Shown: piece by piece, positions 8,098 through 16,524 of the stretch
How the letters are laid out: each line of letters starts with the position of its first letter
How positions within the stretch are numbered: the first letter of the stretch is position 1
Source of the DNA: an uncultured Dorea sp.
GTDB lineage: Bacteria; Bacillota; Clostridia; Lachnospirales; Lachnospiraceae
DNA: 64,000 nucleotides
Direction: 5' to 3'
NCBI GenBank assembly: GCA_910578495.1
Contig: CAJTRE010000001.1
Span: 172,011 to 236,010, forward strand
Notes under the pieces: model-generated
The model's database searches: none
What the model saw: the letters and a program-made list of their open reading frames with translations, nothing else
What the model was told of the DNA's origin: nothing
Translations under genes and position numbers: made by a program

Positions 8098-8126
8098 ATT
8101 ATAAAACTTTGTGAAATGAATGTCAA
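8098..8126 (-). promoter_or_regulatory. Consensus sigma-70 promoter of permease 2
   Basis: Minus strand: TTGACA (8126-8121), 17-base spacer, TATAAT (8103-8098). Both hexamers are perfect. Confidence 0.85.
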
Positions 8127-8141
8127 GCAAAACATTAAAAA

Positions 8142-8156
8142 ATGTAATGTTGACAT
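8142..8156. promoter_or_regulatory. LysR-type box upstream of the permease 2 promoter
   Basis: ATGTAATGTTGACAT fits T-N11-A and is a partial palindrome (ATGT/ACAT). It lies 15 bases upstream of the -35 hexamer, centred near -58, where LysR regulators bind. It differs at 2 of 15 bases from the box before putP. Confidence 0.6.
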
Positions 8157-8185
8157 AAGAGAGGGTTATGTAAAGGCGAAGAAGG

Positions 8186-9067
8186 TTATTCCTCGGTATC
8201 ATCCAGGAGAAAGTCTTTGGCATATTCCAAAAAGATCTTAGACGCTGGAGATAATTCGTCGTAAGAAGAATAAGCAAGTCCGAGATTACGATAGGTTCTC
8301 GGTTTGAGCGGACGAGTTACATAATTGCCAACGTGGCCGCGCAGTAACAGTCCCGGGAGAATTGTCAGTCCCAATTTATGTTCTACCATAGAGAGGGAAG
8401 AAAATTCGTTGATGGTGACGTAGCGGATATCAGGTTTTACTTTGTACTGTTTCAAAGCGATGTGTACATCGCTGCCAGGAGTAAACTCTGTAATAATGAA
8501 AGGCACTCCCTCAAATTCTTCAACAGGAATCTCATCGTAAGCTGCAAGTGGATGTCCGGTTGGAAGAACTGCAAACAGCTCATCGTCCATCACAGGAAGA
8601 AACTGATAATTGTGCCCTTTTTGGTAACTGATGAATCCGATGTCTACTCTGCGTTCTTGAATCCAGTCGGCAAGTTCACCTTCCGCACCTTCTGCAATTT
8701 TGAAATGGATGTCCGGGTGTTTCTCTTTAAATTCCTGGATGATTTTAGGAATCCAGTGGATGGAACAGCTAAGGTATGTTCCTATTTTAATAGTGCCTAC
8801 TTGCGCTCCTTTTAAAGAAGCGATTTCCTGACGAATTACTTCATTAGCATTTAATAAAGAACGGATTGCGGGAATCAACGTTTTGGCGTCTGCAGTAAGA
8901 GACATGCCTCGGTTGTCTTTTATAAATAGAGAAAAACCAACATCTTTTTCAAGTGCTTTCATCATCTGTGTAATTCCGGACTGTGTGTAGCCGAGTTCCT
9001 CTCCGGCTCTTGTGAAACTTCCATATTCGTCAACAGCCAGCATAACGCGCCATCTTTTAATGTCCAT
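8186..9067 (-). CDS. LysR-family transcriptional regulator
   Basis: 293-residue LysR regulator: N-terminal winged helix-turn-helix (about residues 1-60, DEYGSFTRAGEELGYTQSGI and related), linker helix (65-88), and a periplasmic-binding-like effector domain (90-285) that senses a small molecule. ATG 9067 follows GGAG by 9 bases; the TTG at 9076 is too close to it. The gene is divergent from the YczE-like gene and upstream of permease 2. LysR-type boxes lie before permease 2, putP and, less perfectly, before lysR itself, so it is proposed to control uptake of proline or a related fermentation substrate. The effector is unknown. Confidence 0.9.
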   Translation of the reverse strand: MDIKRWRVMLAVDEYGSFTRAGEELGYTQSGITQMMKALEKDVGFSLFIKDNRGMSLTADAKTLIPAIRSLLNANEVIRQEIASLKGAQVGTIKIGTYLSCSIHWIPKIIQEFKEKHPDIHFKIAEGAEGELADWIQERRVDIGFISYQKGHNYQFLPVMDDELFAVLPTGHPLAAYDEIPVEEFEGVPFIITEFTPGSDVHIALKQYKVKPDIRYVTINEFSSLSMVEHKLGLTILPGLLLRGHVGNYVTRPLKPRTYRNLGLAYSSYDELSPASKIFLEYAKDFLLDDTEE

Positions 9068-9104
9068 ATCTATCAACTCCTTTTAACTGCATGTATATGT
9101 GTAA

Positions 9105-9120
9105 ATGTAATACTGGGTAT
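9105..9120. promoter_or_regulatory. Weaker LysR-type box upstream of lysR
   Basis: ATGTAATACTGGGTAT shares ATGTAAT-N-CTGG with the putP box but its right half is imperfect. It lies 38 bases before the lysR start, a usual place for LysR autoregulation. Confidence 0.4.
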
Positions 9121-9263
9121 TTGTAATTCTAATACTAAATCAAAATAAGGAAAAGCACAAGAGAAAATAGAAAGAAAATGTAAATACTTTTTATAGAAAA
9201 CCTTTCCCGTAATGTTGAAAGAGTGTATAATAATCTTACCAAAGAAAAGGGGGATTATCCCAG

Positions 9264-9914
9264 ATGAAAGAGAAGAATTTGATGGTTCAGATTTTACTGC
9301 TATTGTTTCTGACCTGCGGTACAGCATTTTCACAGACGTTGGCGCTAAAAGCTAATATAGGAGTTTGTGCCTGTTGGGATGCGATAGGACTGAATGTGTA
9401 TGAGGTCTATGGGCTGAAAGTTGGAACGCTCAGTATGATCCTTCATATTATATGTGTTCTTATTCAGTTTCTTATCCAACGCAGGAATTTTAAATTGCGG
9501 AAGATATTACAGATTCCGTATGTGGTCGTGTTTGGAATGTTTTTGAATTTCTTTTATTATGATATGCTCACATTTGAACTTCATGGTTATGGCATGAAAC
9601 TTCTATTCGTCATTCTGGCCTATATTGGATTAGGATTGTTTTTGGGACCGCTGCTTCTGCTGAATCTAGTAACTATTCCCAGTGAGGCAATGTGTATTGT
9701 GATTAGTGGCGAATATGAGATTGATTATGCTAAGGTGAGGATTTCTCTGGATGCGTTGTGTATTATTGTGTCTGTTGCGTTGTCAGTATTTGGCGGTGTA
9801 TCGGTTAAGGTGAGGGAAGGAACGATTATCGGAATGTTAATGTTAGGACCGTTGGAGAAATTAAGCATGAGATTTTTTAGTCCATGTATAGAGAAGCTGA
9901 AAAAAGCTGACTAA
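9264..9914 (+). CDS. YczE/YyaS-type integral membrane protein
   Basis: 216-residue protein with about five membrane segments (residues 7-25, 50-70, 83-98, 110-135, 160-180). GTAFSQTLALKANIGVCACWDA and LNFFYYDM are typical of the YczE/YitT/YyaS group, whose function is not established. It is divergent from lysR, preceded by AAAGGGGG and followed by a good terminator, so it is a single-gene transcript. It may be part of the LysR region but no box was found at its own promoter, where only TATAAT (about 9224) is clear. Confidence 0.7.
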   Translation: MKEKNLMVQILLLLFLTCGTAFSQTLALKANIGVCACWDAIGLNVYEVYGLKVGTLSMILHIICVLIQFLIQRRNFKLRKILQIPYVVVFGMFLNFFYYDMLTFELHGYGMKLLFVILAYIGLGLFLGPLLLLNLVTIPSEAMCIVISGEYEIDYAKVRISLDALCIIVSVALSVFGGVSVKVREGTIIGMLMLGPLEKLSMRFFSPCIEKLKKAD

Positions 9915-9925
9915 AAGGAATGTGA

Positions 9926-9967
9926 AAGAGGATTTTGCGAGAATTGTTTCTTGCAAATCCTTTTTTT
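9926..9967 (+). terminator. Terminator after the YczE-like gene
   Basis: GGATTTTGCGAGAA and TTCTTGCAAATCC form a stem (one mismatch) followed by seven T. Confidence 0.85.
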
Positions 9968-10010
9968 AGTTTAAGATGTAGATAGAAGTAAAGTGACAGA
10001 AAATTAATAA

Positions 10011-10025
10011 ATGTAATGCTGGCAT
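10011..10025. promoter_or_regulatory. LysR-type box upstream of putP
   Basis: ATGTAATGCTGGCAT (T-N11-A, ends ATG/CAT). It ends 20 bases before the -35 hexamer, so its centre is near -63, the standard LysR recognition position. Confidence 0.6.
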
Positions 10026-10045
10026 AAGAAAAAATTATAATTTCA

Positions 10046-10074
10046 TTGACCTGAAGGAAGATAAGGAGTATACT
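10046..10074 (+). promoter_or_regulatory. putP promoter
   Basis: TTGACC (10046-10051), 17-base spacer, TATACT (10069-10074). Confidence 0.75.
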
Positions 10075-10124
10075 GTAATTAACATATTTTAAATTTCATA
10101 AAATTAAGAGAAAGAGGTGTGACT

Positions 10125-11648
10125 ATGAGCGGAACAAATATTATTATTTTATTGACCATTCTATTGTATATGTGCCTGTTAATTGGCGTTGGTGTATACA
10201 ATACAAAGAAAACAAAGAACAGCACAGACTTTTATCTCGGCGGTAGAGGAATGGGACCGTATGTTGTTGCTATGAGTGCAGAAGCGAGTGATATGTCGAG
10301 CTGGTTGTTGATGGGACTTCCGGGAGTTGCATATCTTTCCGGACTTGCAGATCCGTTCTGGACAGCGGCAGGACTCGCGATCGGTACATATCTGAACTGG
10401 CTGTTTGTCTCCAGAAGATTACGCCGGTATTCAGAGAAAGTTGATGCGATTACGGTGCCAACATTTTTTGCAAAACGCTTTCATGATAAGAGATATATTA
10501 TTTCATCCATGTCAGCCCTGATTATTGTAATCTTCTTCGTACCTTATGTAGCATCCGGATTTGCTGCATGTGGTAAGCTGTTTAATTCCTTGTTTGGAAT
10601 GGAGTACACGACGGGAATGATCTTGTTTGCAGTTATTATCGTTATTTATACAATCCTTGGTGGATTTACAACGGTTGCAACGAATGATTTTATTCAGAGT
10701 ATCGTCATGTCGATTGCATTGATTTCCATTACAACATTTGGAATCAGTCGGGCTGGCGGTATGGAAGCGGTCATGACAAATGCACAGTCTTTGGCGGGTT
10801 ATCTTTCTTTTACATCTTTCCATGATGCCGCTACAGGTTTGGAAGTCTCTTATGGAACGGTTATTATACTTTCCGGACTGGCATGGGGAATTGGATATTT
10901 TGGAATGCCTCATATTTTGGTACGTTTTATGTCCATTGAAAAAGAGGAAGAACTTGTTCTATCAAGACGTATTGCAACAGTCTGGGTTGTAATCGCTATG
11001 GGTGTGGCGATCTTTATCGGTATTATCGGACTTGCGGTTGCAAATAATGGTGGTATGGAAGCGCTGGCAGACAGTGAGCGAGTAATCATCGCACTTACAA
11101 GTCTGTTGACAGAACATGGATTTTTGGCTGCGATACTTGGCGGCGTAATCCTTGCGGGTATTCTGGCGGCAACCATGTCTACTGCTGACAGTCAGATGTT
11201 AGTTGCAGCTTCCGGCGTATCTGAGAATATTGTACAGGAATTATTTGGAAAGAAACTGACAGAGAAACAAGGGCTTATGGTTGCACGTGTAACAATCCTT
11301 GTAATTACAGTGATTGGTGTGTTCCTTGCAAGAGATCCGAACTCCAGTGTATTCAGTATTGTATCGTTTGCATGGGCAGGCATGGGCGGCTCTTTTGCAA
11401 GTGTTATGATCTGTGCATTGTTCTGGAGAAGAGCAAACCTTCAGGGAGCATTTGCAGGAATGGTTTCCGGTGGAATTATGGTATTTGTGTGGAAGTTCCT
11501 TGTGAAGCCAATGGGCGGGCTCTTTGGAATATATGAACTTCTTCCGGCATTTATCGTTTCTATTTTAGTAACGGTGGGTGTCAGCCTTCTGACAAAAGAA
11601 CCGTCACAGGAAATTTATGATGAATTTGACAGTGTAAATAAGAAATAG
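10125..11648 (+). CDS. putP: Sodium/proline symporter (PutP family)
   Basis: 507-residue secondary transporter of the sodium:solute symporter family, with about 13 membrane helices and the PutP signature MSAEASDMSSWLLMGLPG near residues 50-67, close to the sodium and proline sites. It imports L-proline with Na+ at the cytoplasmic membrane, which fits the proline reductase operon in the same window. ATG 10125 is 7 bases after AGAGG; the GTG at 10119 is too close. Its promoter carries a LysR-type box shared with permease 2. Other SSS substrates cannot be excluded from sequence alone. Confidence 0.88.
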   Translation: MSGTNIIILLTILLYMCLLIGVGVYNTKKTKNSTDFYLGGRGMGPYVVAMSAEASDMSSWLLMGLPGVAYLSGLADPFWTAAGLAIGTYLNWLFVSRRLRRYSEKVDAITVPTFFAKRFHDKRYIISSMSALIIVIFFVPYVASGFAACGKLFNSLFGMEYTTGMILFAVIIVIYTILGGFTTVATNDFIQSIVMSIALISITTFGISRAGGMEAVMTNAQSLAGYLSFTSFHDAATGLEVSYGTVIILSGLAWGIGYFGMPHILVRFMSIEKEEELVLSRRIATVWVVIAMGVAIFIGIIGLAVANNGGMEALADSERVIIALTSLLTEHGFLAAILGGVILAGILAATMSTADSQMLVAASGVSENIVQELFGKKLTEKQGLMVARVTILVITVIGVFLARDPNSSVFSIVSFAWAGMGGSFASVMICALFWRRANLQGAFAGMVSGGIMVFVWKFLVKPMGGLFGIYELLPAFIVSILVTVGVSLLTKEPSQEIYDEFDSVNKK

Positions 11649-11690
11649 GAAAGAGAGTTTAATTGTATCAAAAAAAATACAATATTCTTG

Positions 11691-11720
11691 AGAAAGGGCT
11701 TGCAAAAAGCCCTTTCTTCA
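11691..11720 (+). terminator. putP terminator, overlapping the S10 promoter
   Basis: AGAAAGGGCTT (11691-11701) and AAGCCCTTTCT (11707-11717), loop GCAAA, followed by TTCATTT. The loop and 3' arm also contain the -35 and spacer of the downstream promoter. Confidence 0.75.
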
Positions 11721-11728
11721 TTTATACT
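11700..11728 (+). promoter_or_regulatory. Promoter of the S10 ribosomal operon
   Basis: TTGCAA (11700-11705), 17-base spacer, TATACT (11723-11728). Transcription would start near 11735, leaving a leader of about 313 bases. Confidence 0.6.
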
Positions 11729-11734
11729 AAAAAA

Positions 11735-12047
11735 GCTGTGACATGATAGCGTTGAAGCGAGAGGTTGCCACTTCTGCTTATGAAGTGGGTTTTCCGTGGA
11801 GCGAATGTCAAGTTAGGAAACTGGCGACAAGTCACTGTATCACTATCGTAACGCTGATACGGTGCCGACAAATAAGGCTTCCAAAGAACAGAAGCCGACA
11901 ATCGGCATGTATCGCACGTAAACAGCCAAAGAACGGCTGCTAAGTGCCCATAACGACCCGTGAGTACCTCACGACACACACGGGAGAGTGTACAGTCACC
12001 GCTTGTTGTACTGAAGTTAAAAGTACGAAAAGGAGGCGACTTTTTTT
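11735..12047 (+). ncRNA. Structured leader of the S10 operon
   Basis: A gene-free leader of about 310 bases before rpsJ with several stems: CCACTTC/GAAGTGG (11768-11788), GGCTTC/GAAGCC (11876-11896), GCCGA/TCGGC (11894-11906), CAGCC/GGCTG (11923-11939) and CGTGAG/CTCACG (near 11958-11973). Two stems carry the same loop, CCAAAGAAC, and the second and third listed stems overlap and exclude each other. In other bacteria the S10 leader is the site of L4 autoregulation; that role here is inference. Confidence 0.5.
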
Positions 12048-12368
12048 ATGGCAAGTCAAGTAATGAGAATCACATTGAAAGCGTATGATCATCAGTTAGT
12101 AGATGCATCCGCAAAGAAAATCATCGAAACTGTTAAGAAGAATGGATCACAGGTGAGCGGTCCTGTACCACTTCCAACTAAGAAGGAAGTAGTTACAATC
12201 CTTAGAGCCGTTCACAAATATAAAGATTCCAGAGAGCAGTTTGAGCAGAGGACTCATAAGAGACTGATTGATATCATTACACCAACACAGAAAACAGTTG
12301 ATGCATTATCCAGATTAGAAATGCCTGCTGGTGTATATATTGATATCAAAATGAAAAGTAAGAACTAG
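12048..12368 (+). CDS. rpsJ: 30S ribosomal protein S10
   Basis: 106 residues with the S10 pattern: IRITLKAYDHQLVDASAKKIIE-type N-terminus, then GPVPLPTKKE and RAVHKYKDSREQFEQRTHKR. S10 sits in the 30S head and also takes part in transcription antitermination (NusE). First gene of the S10-spc cluster; AAGGAGG precedes the ATG by 11 bases, rather far. A gap of 114 bases with small stem-loops separates it from rplC. Confidence 0.98.
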   Translation: MASQVMRITLKAYDHQLVDASAKKIIETVKKNGSQVSGPVPLPTKKEVVTILRAVHKYKDSREQFEQRTHKRLIDIITPTQKTVDALSRLEMPAGVYIDIKMKSKN

Positions 12369-12482
12369 ACGAGGTATTTACGAGTCTTTAGTTCGGGCGC
12401 ACATGTAATAGCAAAGCAGTATCCTATAATTTAGGATGAACGCCAACGTGCGTTCCGCTGTAAATCACAGGAGGTAATTATA

Positions 12483-13163
12483 ATGAAGAAAGCTATCTTA
12501 GCTACAAAAGTCGGAATGACACAGATCTTCAGCGAAGATGGAACATTGACGCCTGTAACAGTTCTTCAGGCTGGTCCTTGTGTAGTAACACAGATCAAGA
12601 CTATGGAGAATGATGGTTACGAGGCTGTTCAGGTAGGATTCGCTGATAAGAAAGACAAGATTATCAACAAAGACAAGAGCGGTAAGAAAGAAATCGTTCA
12701 TCGTCATGGAGTAACAAAGGCAGAGCAGGGACATTTTGCAAAAGCCGGAGTTTCTGGAAAGAAATTTGTAAAAGAGTTCAAATTTGAGAATGCGAGCGAG
12801 TACACACTTGCGCAGGAAATCAAGGTTGACATTTTCGAAGCAGGAGATAAAATCGACGCTACTGCAATTTCAAAAGGTAAAGGATTTCAGGGTGCTATTA
12901 AAAGACATAATCAGCACAGAGGACCTATGACACATGGTTCTAAATTCCACCGTCACGCAGGTTCTAACGGAGCTGCATCTGATCCGAGTAAAGTATTCAA
13001 AGGAAAGAAGATGCCGGGACACATGGGAAGCAAGAAGATTACAATCCAGAATCTTGAAGTTGTGCGCGTAGATGCAGAAAACAATCTTCTTCTGGTAAAG
13101 GGTTCTGTACCGGGACCTAAGAAATCTTTAGTAACCATCAGAGAAGCAGTAAAAGCTAACTAG
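12483..13163 (+). CDS. rplC: 50S ribosomal protein L3
   Basis: 226 residues, slightly longer than the usual 205-215. Hallmarks are ILATKVGMTQIF at the N-terminus, FQGAIKRHNQHRGPMTHGSKFHR around residues 138-160, and GKKMPGHMGS near 180, the loop that reaches the peptidyl transferase centre. CAGGAGG precedes the ATG. Followed after 29 bases by rplD. Confidence 0.98.
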   Translation: MKKAILATKVGMTQIFSEDGTLTPVTVLQAGPCVVTQIKTMENDGYEAVQVGFADKKDKIINKDKSGKKEIVHRHGVTKAEQGHFAKAGVSGKKFVKEFKFENASEYTLAQEIKVDIFEAGDKIDATAISKGKGFQGAIKRHNQHRGPMTHGSKFHRHAGSNGAASDPSKVFKGKKMPGHMGSKKITIQNLEVVRVDAENNLLLVKGSVPGPKKSLVTIREAVKAN

Positions 13164-13192
13164 GATTTGGTGAAGGAAGGAGGACATTAAAG

Positions 13193-13807
13193 ATGGCAAA
13201 CGTATCTGTTTACAATATCGAAGGTAAAGAAGTTGGAACAATCGATTTAAACGATGCTGTATTCGGTGTTGAAGTAAATGAGCACTTAGTACACATGGCA
13301 GTAGTAAACCAGCTTGCAAATAAACGTCAGGGAACACAGAAAGCTAAAACACGTTCTGAAGTTTCCGGAGGCGGAAGAAAACCATGGAGACAGAAAGGAA
13401 CCGGTCATGCAAGACAGGGATCAACAAGAGCTCCACAGTGGACAGGCGGCGGAGTAGTATTTGCTCCAGTACCGAGAGATTATTCATTTAAGATGAATAA
13501 GAAAGAGAAAAGAGCGGCTCTTAAATCTGTTCTTACAGCGAAGGTTGAAGAAAAGAAATTTATCGTAGTTGACGAGATTAAATTTGACGAGATCAAGACA
13601 AAGAACTTTGCAAATATGTTAAAGAATTTCGACGTATCAAAAGCTTTAGTGGTATTAGAGGATGAGAATGCAACACTCTCTGCCAGAAACATTGCTGATG
13701 TAAAGACAGCTAAGGTTAATACTATTAACGTATTTGATATTCTGAAATACAACACAGTGATCGCAACGAAAGAAGCGGTTCAGAACATTGAGGAGGTGTA
13801 CGCATAA
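13193..13807 (+). CDS. rplD: 50S ribosomal protein L4
   Basis: 204 residues. The extended internal loop carries SGGGRKPWRQKGTGHARQG, which lines the peptide exit tunnel; FAPVPRDYSFKMNKKEKR follows. L4 is the classic autoregulator of S10 operons, so it is the first candidate to bind the structured leader upstream of rpsJ. Its stop overlaps the rplW start by one base (TAATG), indicating translational coupling. Confidence 0.98.
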   Translation: MANVSVYNIEGKEVGTIDLNDAVFGVEVNEHLVHMAVVNQLANKRQGTQKAKTRSEVSGGGRKPWRQKGTGHARQGSTRAPQWTGGGVVFAPVPRDYSFKMNKKEKRAALKSVLTAKVEEKKFIVVDEIKFDEIKTKNFANMLKNFDVSKALVVLEDENATLSARNIADVKTAKVNTINVFDILKYNTVIATKEAVQNIEEVYA

Positions 13808-14112
13808 TGGCAGACATTAAGTATTATGATGTAATCCTTAAACCTGTTGTAACAGAGAAAAGTATGGAGCTTATGGGTGAGAAGAAATATACTTTCTTAG
13901 TACATCCGCAGGCAACAAAATCTCAGGTAAAAGAAGCTGTTGAGAAGATGTTTGACGGCACAAAAGTAGAGAGTGTAAACACAATGAACTGCGAAGGAAA
14001 GAGCAAGAGAGTTCGTGGAACAATGCAGTTTGGAAAAACAGCTAAAACAAAGAAGGCGATTGTTAAATTAACAGCTGACAGTGCTGATATCGAGATCTTT
14101 GAGGGGTTATAA
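13807..14112 (+). CDS. rplW: 50S ribosomal protein L23
   Basis: 101 residues, typical. DVILKPVVTEKSMEL and YTFLVHPQATKSQVKEAVE are family motifs; the protein sits at the exit tunnel and docks trigger factor and SRP. Coupled to rplD by a one-base overlap. The 189-base gap that follows holds two copies of a dispersed repeat. Confidence 0.98.
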   Translation: MADIKYYDVILKPVVTEKSMELMGEKKYTFLVHPQATKSQVKEAVEKMFDGTKVESVNTMNCEGKSKRVRGTMQFGKTAKTKKAIVKLTADSADIEIFEGL

Positions 14113-14113
14113 G

Positions 14114-14201
14114 ACTTGGCGAAGACGAGCGTAAGCGAAGGCTGAGGTTTAGTCGGACCCCGTTCGCAGAACTTGGCGAGGTTCTTTCGAGCTTAGTGAA
14201 G
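14114..14201 (+). repeat. Dispersed palindromic repeat, two copies between rplW and rplB
   Basis: Copy 14114-14143 begins ACTTGGCGAAGACGAGCG and copy 14171-14201 begins ACTTGGCGAGGTTCTTTC, then GAGCTTAGTGAAG. The second copy matches, in reverse orientation, the three tandem hairpins of the rpsM leader, and resembles the sequence at 24370-24393. Short, non-coding and found only in intergenic gaps here. Confidence 0.6.
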
Positions 14202-14301
14202 CGGACACACACCGCACGAAGTGCGTAAAAGTCTATTTTGTGCGTGATATACGGTGCAAATCCGTGATAATAATAATTAGTAATGCGAAAGGAGAACTAT
14301 C

Positions 14302-15144
14302 ATGGGAATTAAAACATACCGCCCATATACCCCTTCCAGAAGACAGATGACTGGTTCTGATTTTACTGAAATCACAAAGACAACACCAGAAAAGTCTCTG
14401 TTAGCTCCAAAGAGCAGACAGGCAGGAAGAAATAACCAGGGAAAAATCACAGTTAGACACCGCGGAGGCGGAGCTAAGAAGAAATATAGAGTTATCGATT
14501 TCAAGAGAAGAAAAGATAACATTGCAGCAACGGTAATCGGAATCGAATACGATCCAAACAGAACAGCAAACATTGCGCTGATCTGCTACGAGGATGGAGA
14601 GAAGGCTTACATTCTTGCTCCGGAAGGATTAAAAGACGGAATGAAAGTCATGAACGGACCAGAAGCAGACGTTCAGGTAGGTAACTGCCTTCCGCTTTCT
14701 GAGATACCTGTAGGTACACAGATTCACAACGTTGAGATGCACCCGGGAAAAGGCGGACAGTTAGTTCGTTCTGCTGGTAACAGCGCTCAGTTAATGGCAA
14801 AAGAAGGAAAATATGCTACGCTTAGACTTCCATCTGGAGAGATGAGAATGGTACCGATTGAGTGCCGCGCATCTATCGGAGTTGTAGGAAATGGAGATCA
14901 CAATCTGATCAACATTGGTAAAGCAGGACGTAAACGTCACATGGGATTCAGACCAACAGTTCGTGGTTCTGTTATGAACCCGAATGACCATCCGCATGGT
15001 GGTGGTGAAGGTAAGACAGGAATCGGTCGTCCGGGCCCGTCAACACCTTGGGGTAAACCAGCACTTGGTCTTAAAACAAGAAAGAAAAACAAAGCTTCTA
15101 ACAAGATGATCGTAAGAAGAAGAGATGGTAAAGCAATCAAATAA
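14302..15144 (+). CDS. rplB: 50S ribosomal protein L2
   Basis: 280 residues, normal length. IKTYRPYTPSRRQMTGSDF at the N-terminus, GRNNQGKITVRHRGGGAKK, and the C-terminal RGSVMNPNDHPHGGGEGKT loop containing the histidine near residue 229 linked to peptidyl transfer activity. AAAGGAGAA precedes the ATG. 18 bases separate it from rpsS. Confidence 0.98.
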   Translation: MGIKTYRPYTPSRRQMTGSDFTEITKTTPEKSLLAPKSRQAGRNNQGKITVRHRGGGAKKKYRVIDFKRRKDNIAATVIGIEYDPNRTANIALICYEDGEKAYILAPEGLKDGMKVMNGPEADVQVGNCLPLSEIPVGTQIHNVEMHPGKGGQLVRSAGNSAQLMAKEGKYATLRLPSGEMRMVPIECRASIGVVGNGDHNLINIGKAGRKRHMGFRPTVRGSVMNPNDHPHGGGEGKTGIGRPGPSTPWGKPALGLKTRKKNKASNKMIVRRRDGKAIK

Positions 15145-15162
15145 TTAAGGAGGTTAGAACCT

Positions 15163-15444
15163 ATGGCACGTTCAGTTAAAAAAGGACCATTCGCAGACGC
15201 AAGCCTGCTCAAGAAGATCGACGCTATGAACGAAAAAGGAGACAAGTCCGTTATTAAGACATGGTCTCGCCGTTCTACAATCTTCCCAAGTATGGTTGGA
15301 CATACAATTGCCGTTCATGACGGAAGAAAACATGTACCTGTATATGTAACAGAGGATATGGTAGGACACAAACTCGGTGAGTTCGTTGCTACAAGAACAT
15401 ACAGAGGACATGGAAAAGACGAAAAGAAATCAAGAGTTAGATAA
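15163..15444 (+). CDS. rpsS: 30S ribosomal protein S19
   Basis: 93 residues: MARSVKKGPFADASLLKK, WSRRSTIFPSMVGHTIAVHDG and KLGEFVATRTYRGHGK are diagnostic. It contacts S13 in the 30S head. Preceded by AAGGAGG. Confidence 0.98.
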   Translation: MARSVKKGPFADASLLKKIDAMNEKGDKSVIKTWSRRSTIFPSMVGHTIAVHDGRKHVPVYVTEDMVGHKLGEFVATRTYRGHGKDEKKSRVR

Positions 15445-15470
15445 TTACATTGTGAAAGGAGGGTTCATCC

Positions 15471-15857
15471 ATGGCTAAAGGACATAGATCCCAAATTAAA
15501 AGAGAGAGAAATGCTAATAAAGATACAAGACCTTCTGCTAAGTTATCTTACGCAAGAGTTTCTGTTCAGAAAGCATGTTTCGTATTAGATGCCATCAGAG
15601 GTAAGGATGTACAGACAGCACTTGGTATTTTGACTTATAATCCAAGATATGCTTCCAGTTTAATAAAGAAATTATTAGAGTCTGCAATTGCAAATGCTGA
15701 GAATAATAACGGCATGAATGCTGAGAATCTTTATATTGCAGAGGCTTATGCAAACAAAGGACCAACAATGAAGAGAATCAGAGCTAGAGCACAGGGAAGA
15801 GCTTACAGAATCGAGAAGAGAATGAGCCATATTACACTTGTGCTTGATGAAAGATAA
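15471..15857 (+). CDS. rplV: 50S ribosomal protein L22
   Basis: 128 residues. ARVSVQKACFVLDAIRGK and the tunnel loop MKRIRARAQGRAYRIEKRMSH are typical. This loop is where macrolide resistance changes arise; the sequence looks standard. The overall length is somewhat above the usual 110-115 because of an N-terminal extension (MAKGHRSQIKRERNANKD). Confidence 0.98.
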   Translation: MAKGHRSQIKRERNANKDTRPSAKLSYARVSVQKACFVLDAIRGKDVQTALGILTYNPRYASSLIKKLLESAIANAENNNGMNAENLYIAEAYANKGPTMKRIRARAQGRAYRIEKRMSHITLVLDER

Positions 15858-15868
15858 GGAGGGCAAAC

Positions 15869-16522
15869 ATGGGACAGAAAGTTAATCCTCATGGCTTGAG
15901 AGTCGGTGTTATCAAAGACTGGGACTCTAGATGGTATGCAGAAAAAGATTTCGCAGACTACTTAGTGGAAGACCATGAAATCAGAAAGTATCTTAAAAAG
16001 AGATTATACAGCGCTGGTGTTTCCAAGATTGAGATTGAAAGAGCATCTGACCGCGTAAAAATCGTTATTTATACAGCAAAACCTGGTGTAGTAATTGGTA
16101 AAGGCGGAGCTGAGATTGAGAAAGTAAAAGGTGAACTTGCACAGTTTACAGACAAGAAATTAGTAGTAGACATCAAAGAGATCAAGAGACCGGATAAGGA
16201 TGCTCAGTTAGTAGCAGAGAATATCGCTCTTCAGCTTGAGAACCGTATCTCATTCAGACGTGCTATGAAATCCTGCATGTCCAGAACAATGAAGTCCGGA
16301 GCGCTCGGAGTTAAGACTTCTGTATCAGGACGTCTTGGCGGAGCAGATATGGCTCGTACAGAGTTCTACAGTGAGGGAACTATTCCGCTTCAGACACTGA
16401 GAGCAGACATTGACTACGGATTCGCTGAGGCTGACACAACTTACGGAAAAGTTGGTGTTAAAGTATGGATTTACAAAGGCGAAGTTCTTCCGGAAAAAGC
16501 AGCAAAGGAAGGAGATAAATAA
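15869..16522 (+). CDS. rpsC: 30S ribosomal protein S3
   Basis: 217 residues: MGQKVNPHGLRVGVIKDWDSRW, a KH domain with VVIGKGGAEIEK near residues 75-86, and the C-terminal GVKTSVSGRLGGADMARTE block. Helps form the mRNA entry channel. Two bases before rplP. Confidence 0.98.
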   Translation: MGQKVNPHGLRVGVIKDWDSRWYAEKDFADYLVEDHEIRKYLKKRLYSAGVSKIEIERASDRVKIVIYTAKPGVVIGKGGAEIEKVKGELAQFTDKKLVVDIKEIKRPDKDAQLVAENIALQLENRISFRRAMKSCMSRTMKSGALGVKTSVSGRLGGADMARTEFYSEGTIPLQTLRADIDYGFAEADTTYGKVGVKVWIYKGEVLPEKAAKEGDK

Positions 16523-16524
16523 TC

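Noticed and set aside
11743..11943. 66-codon frame in the S10 leader
   Set aside because: No ribosome site, and the region is a folded leader.
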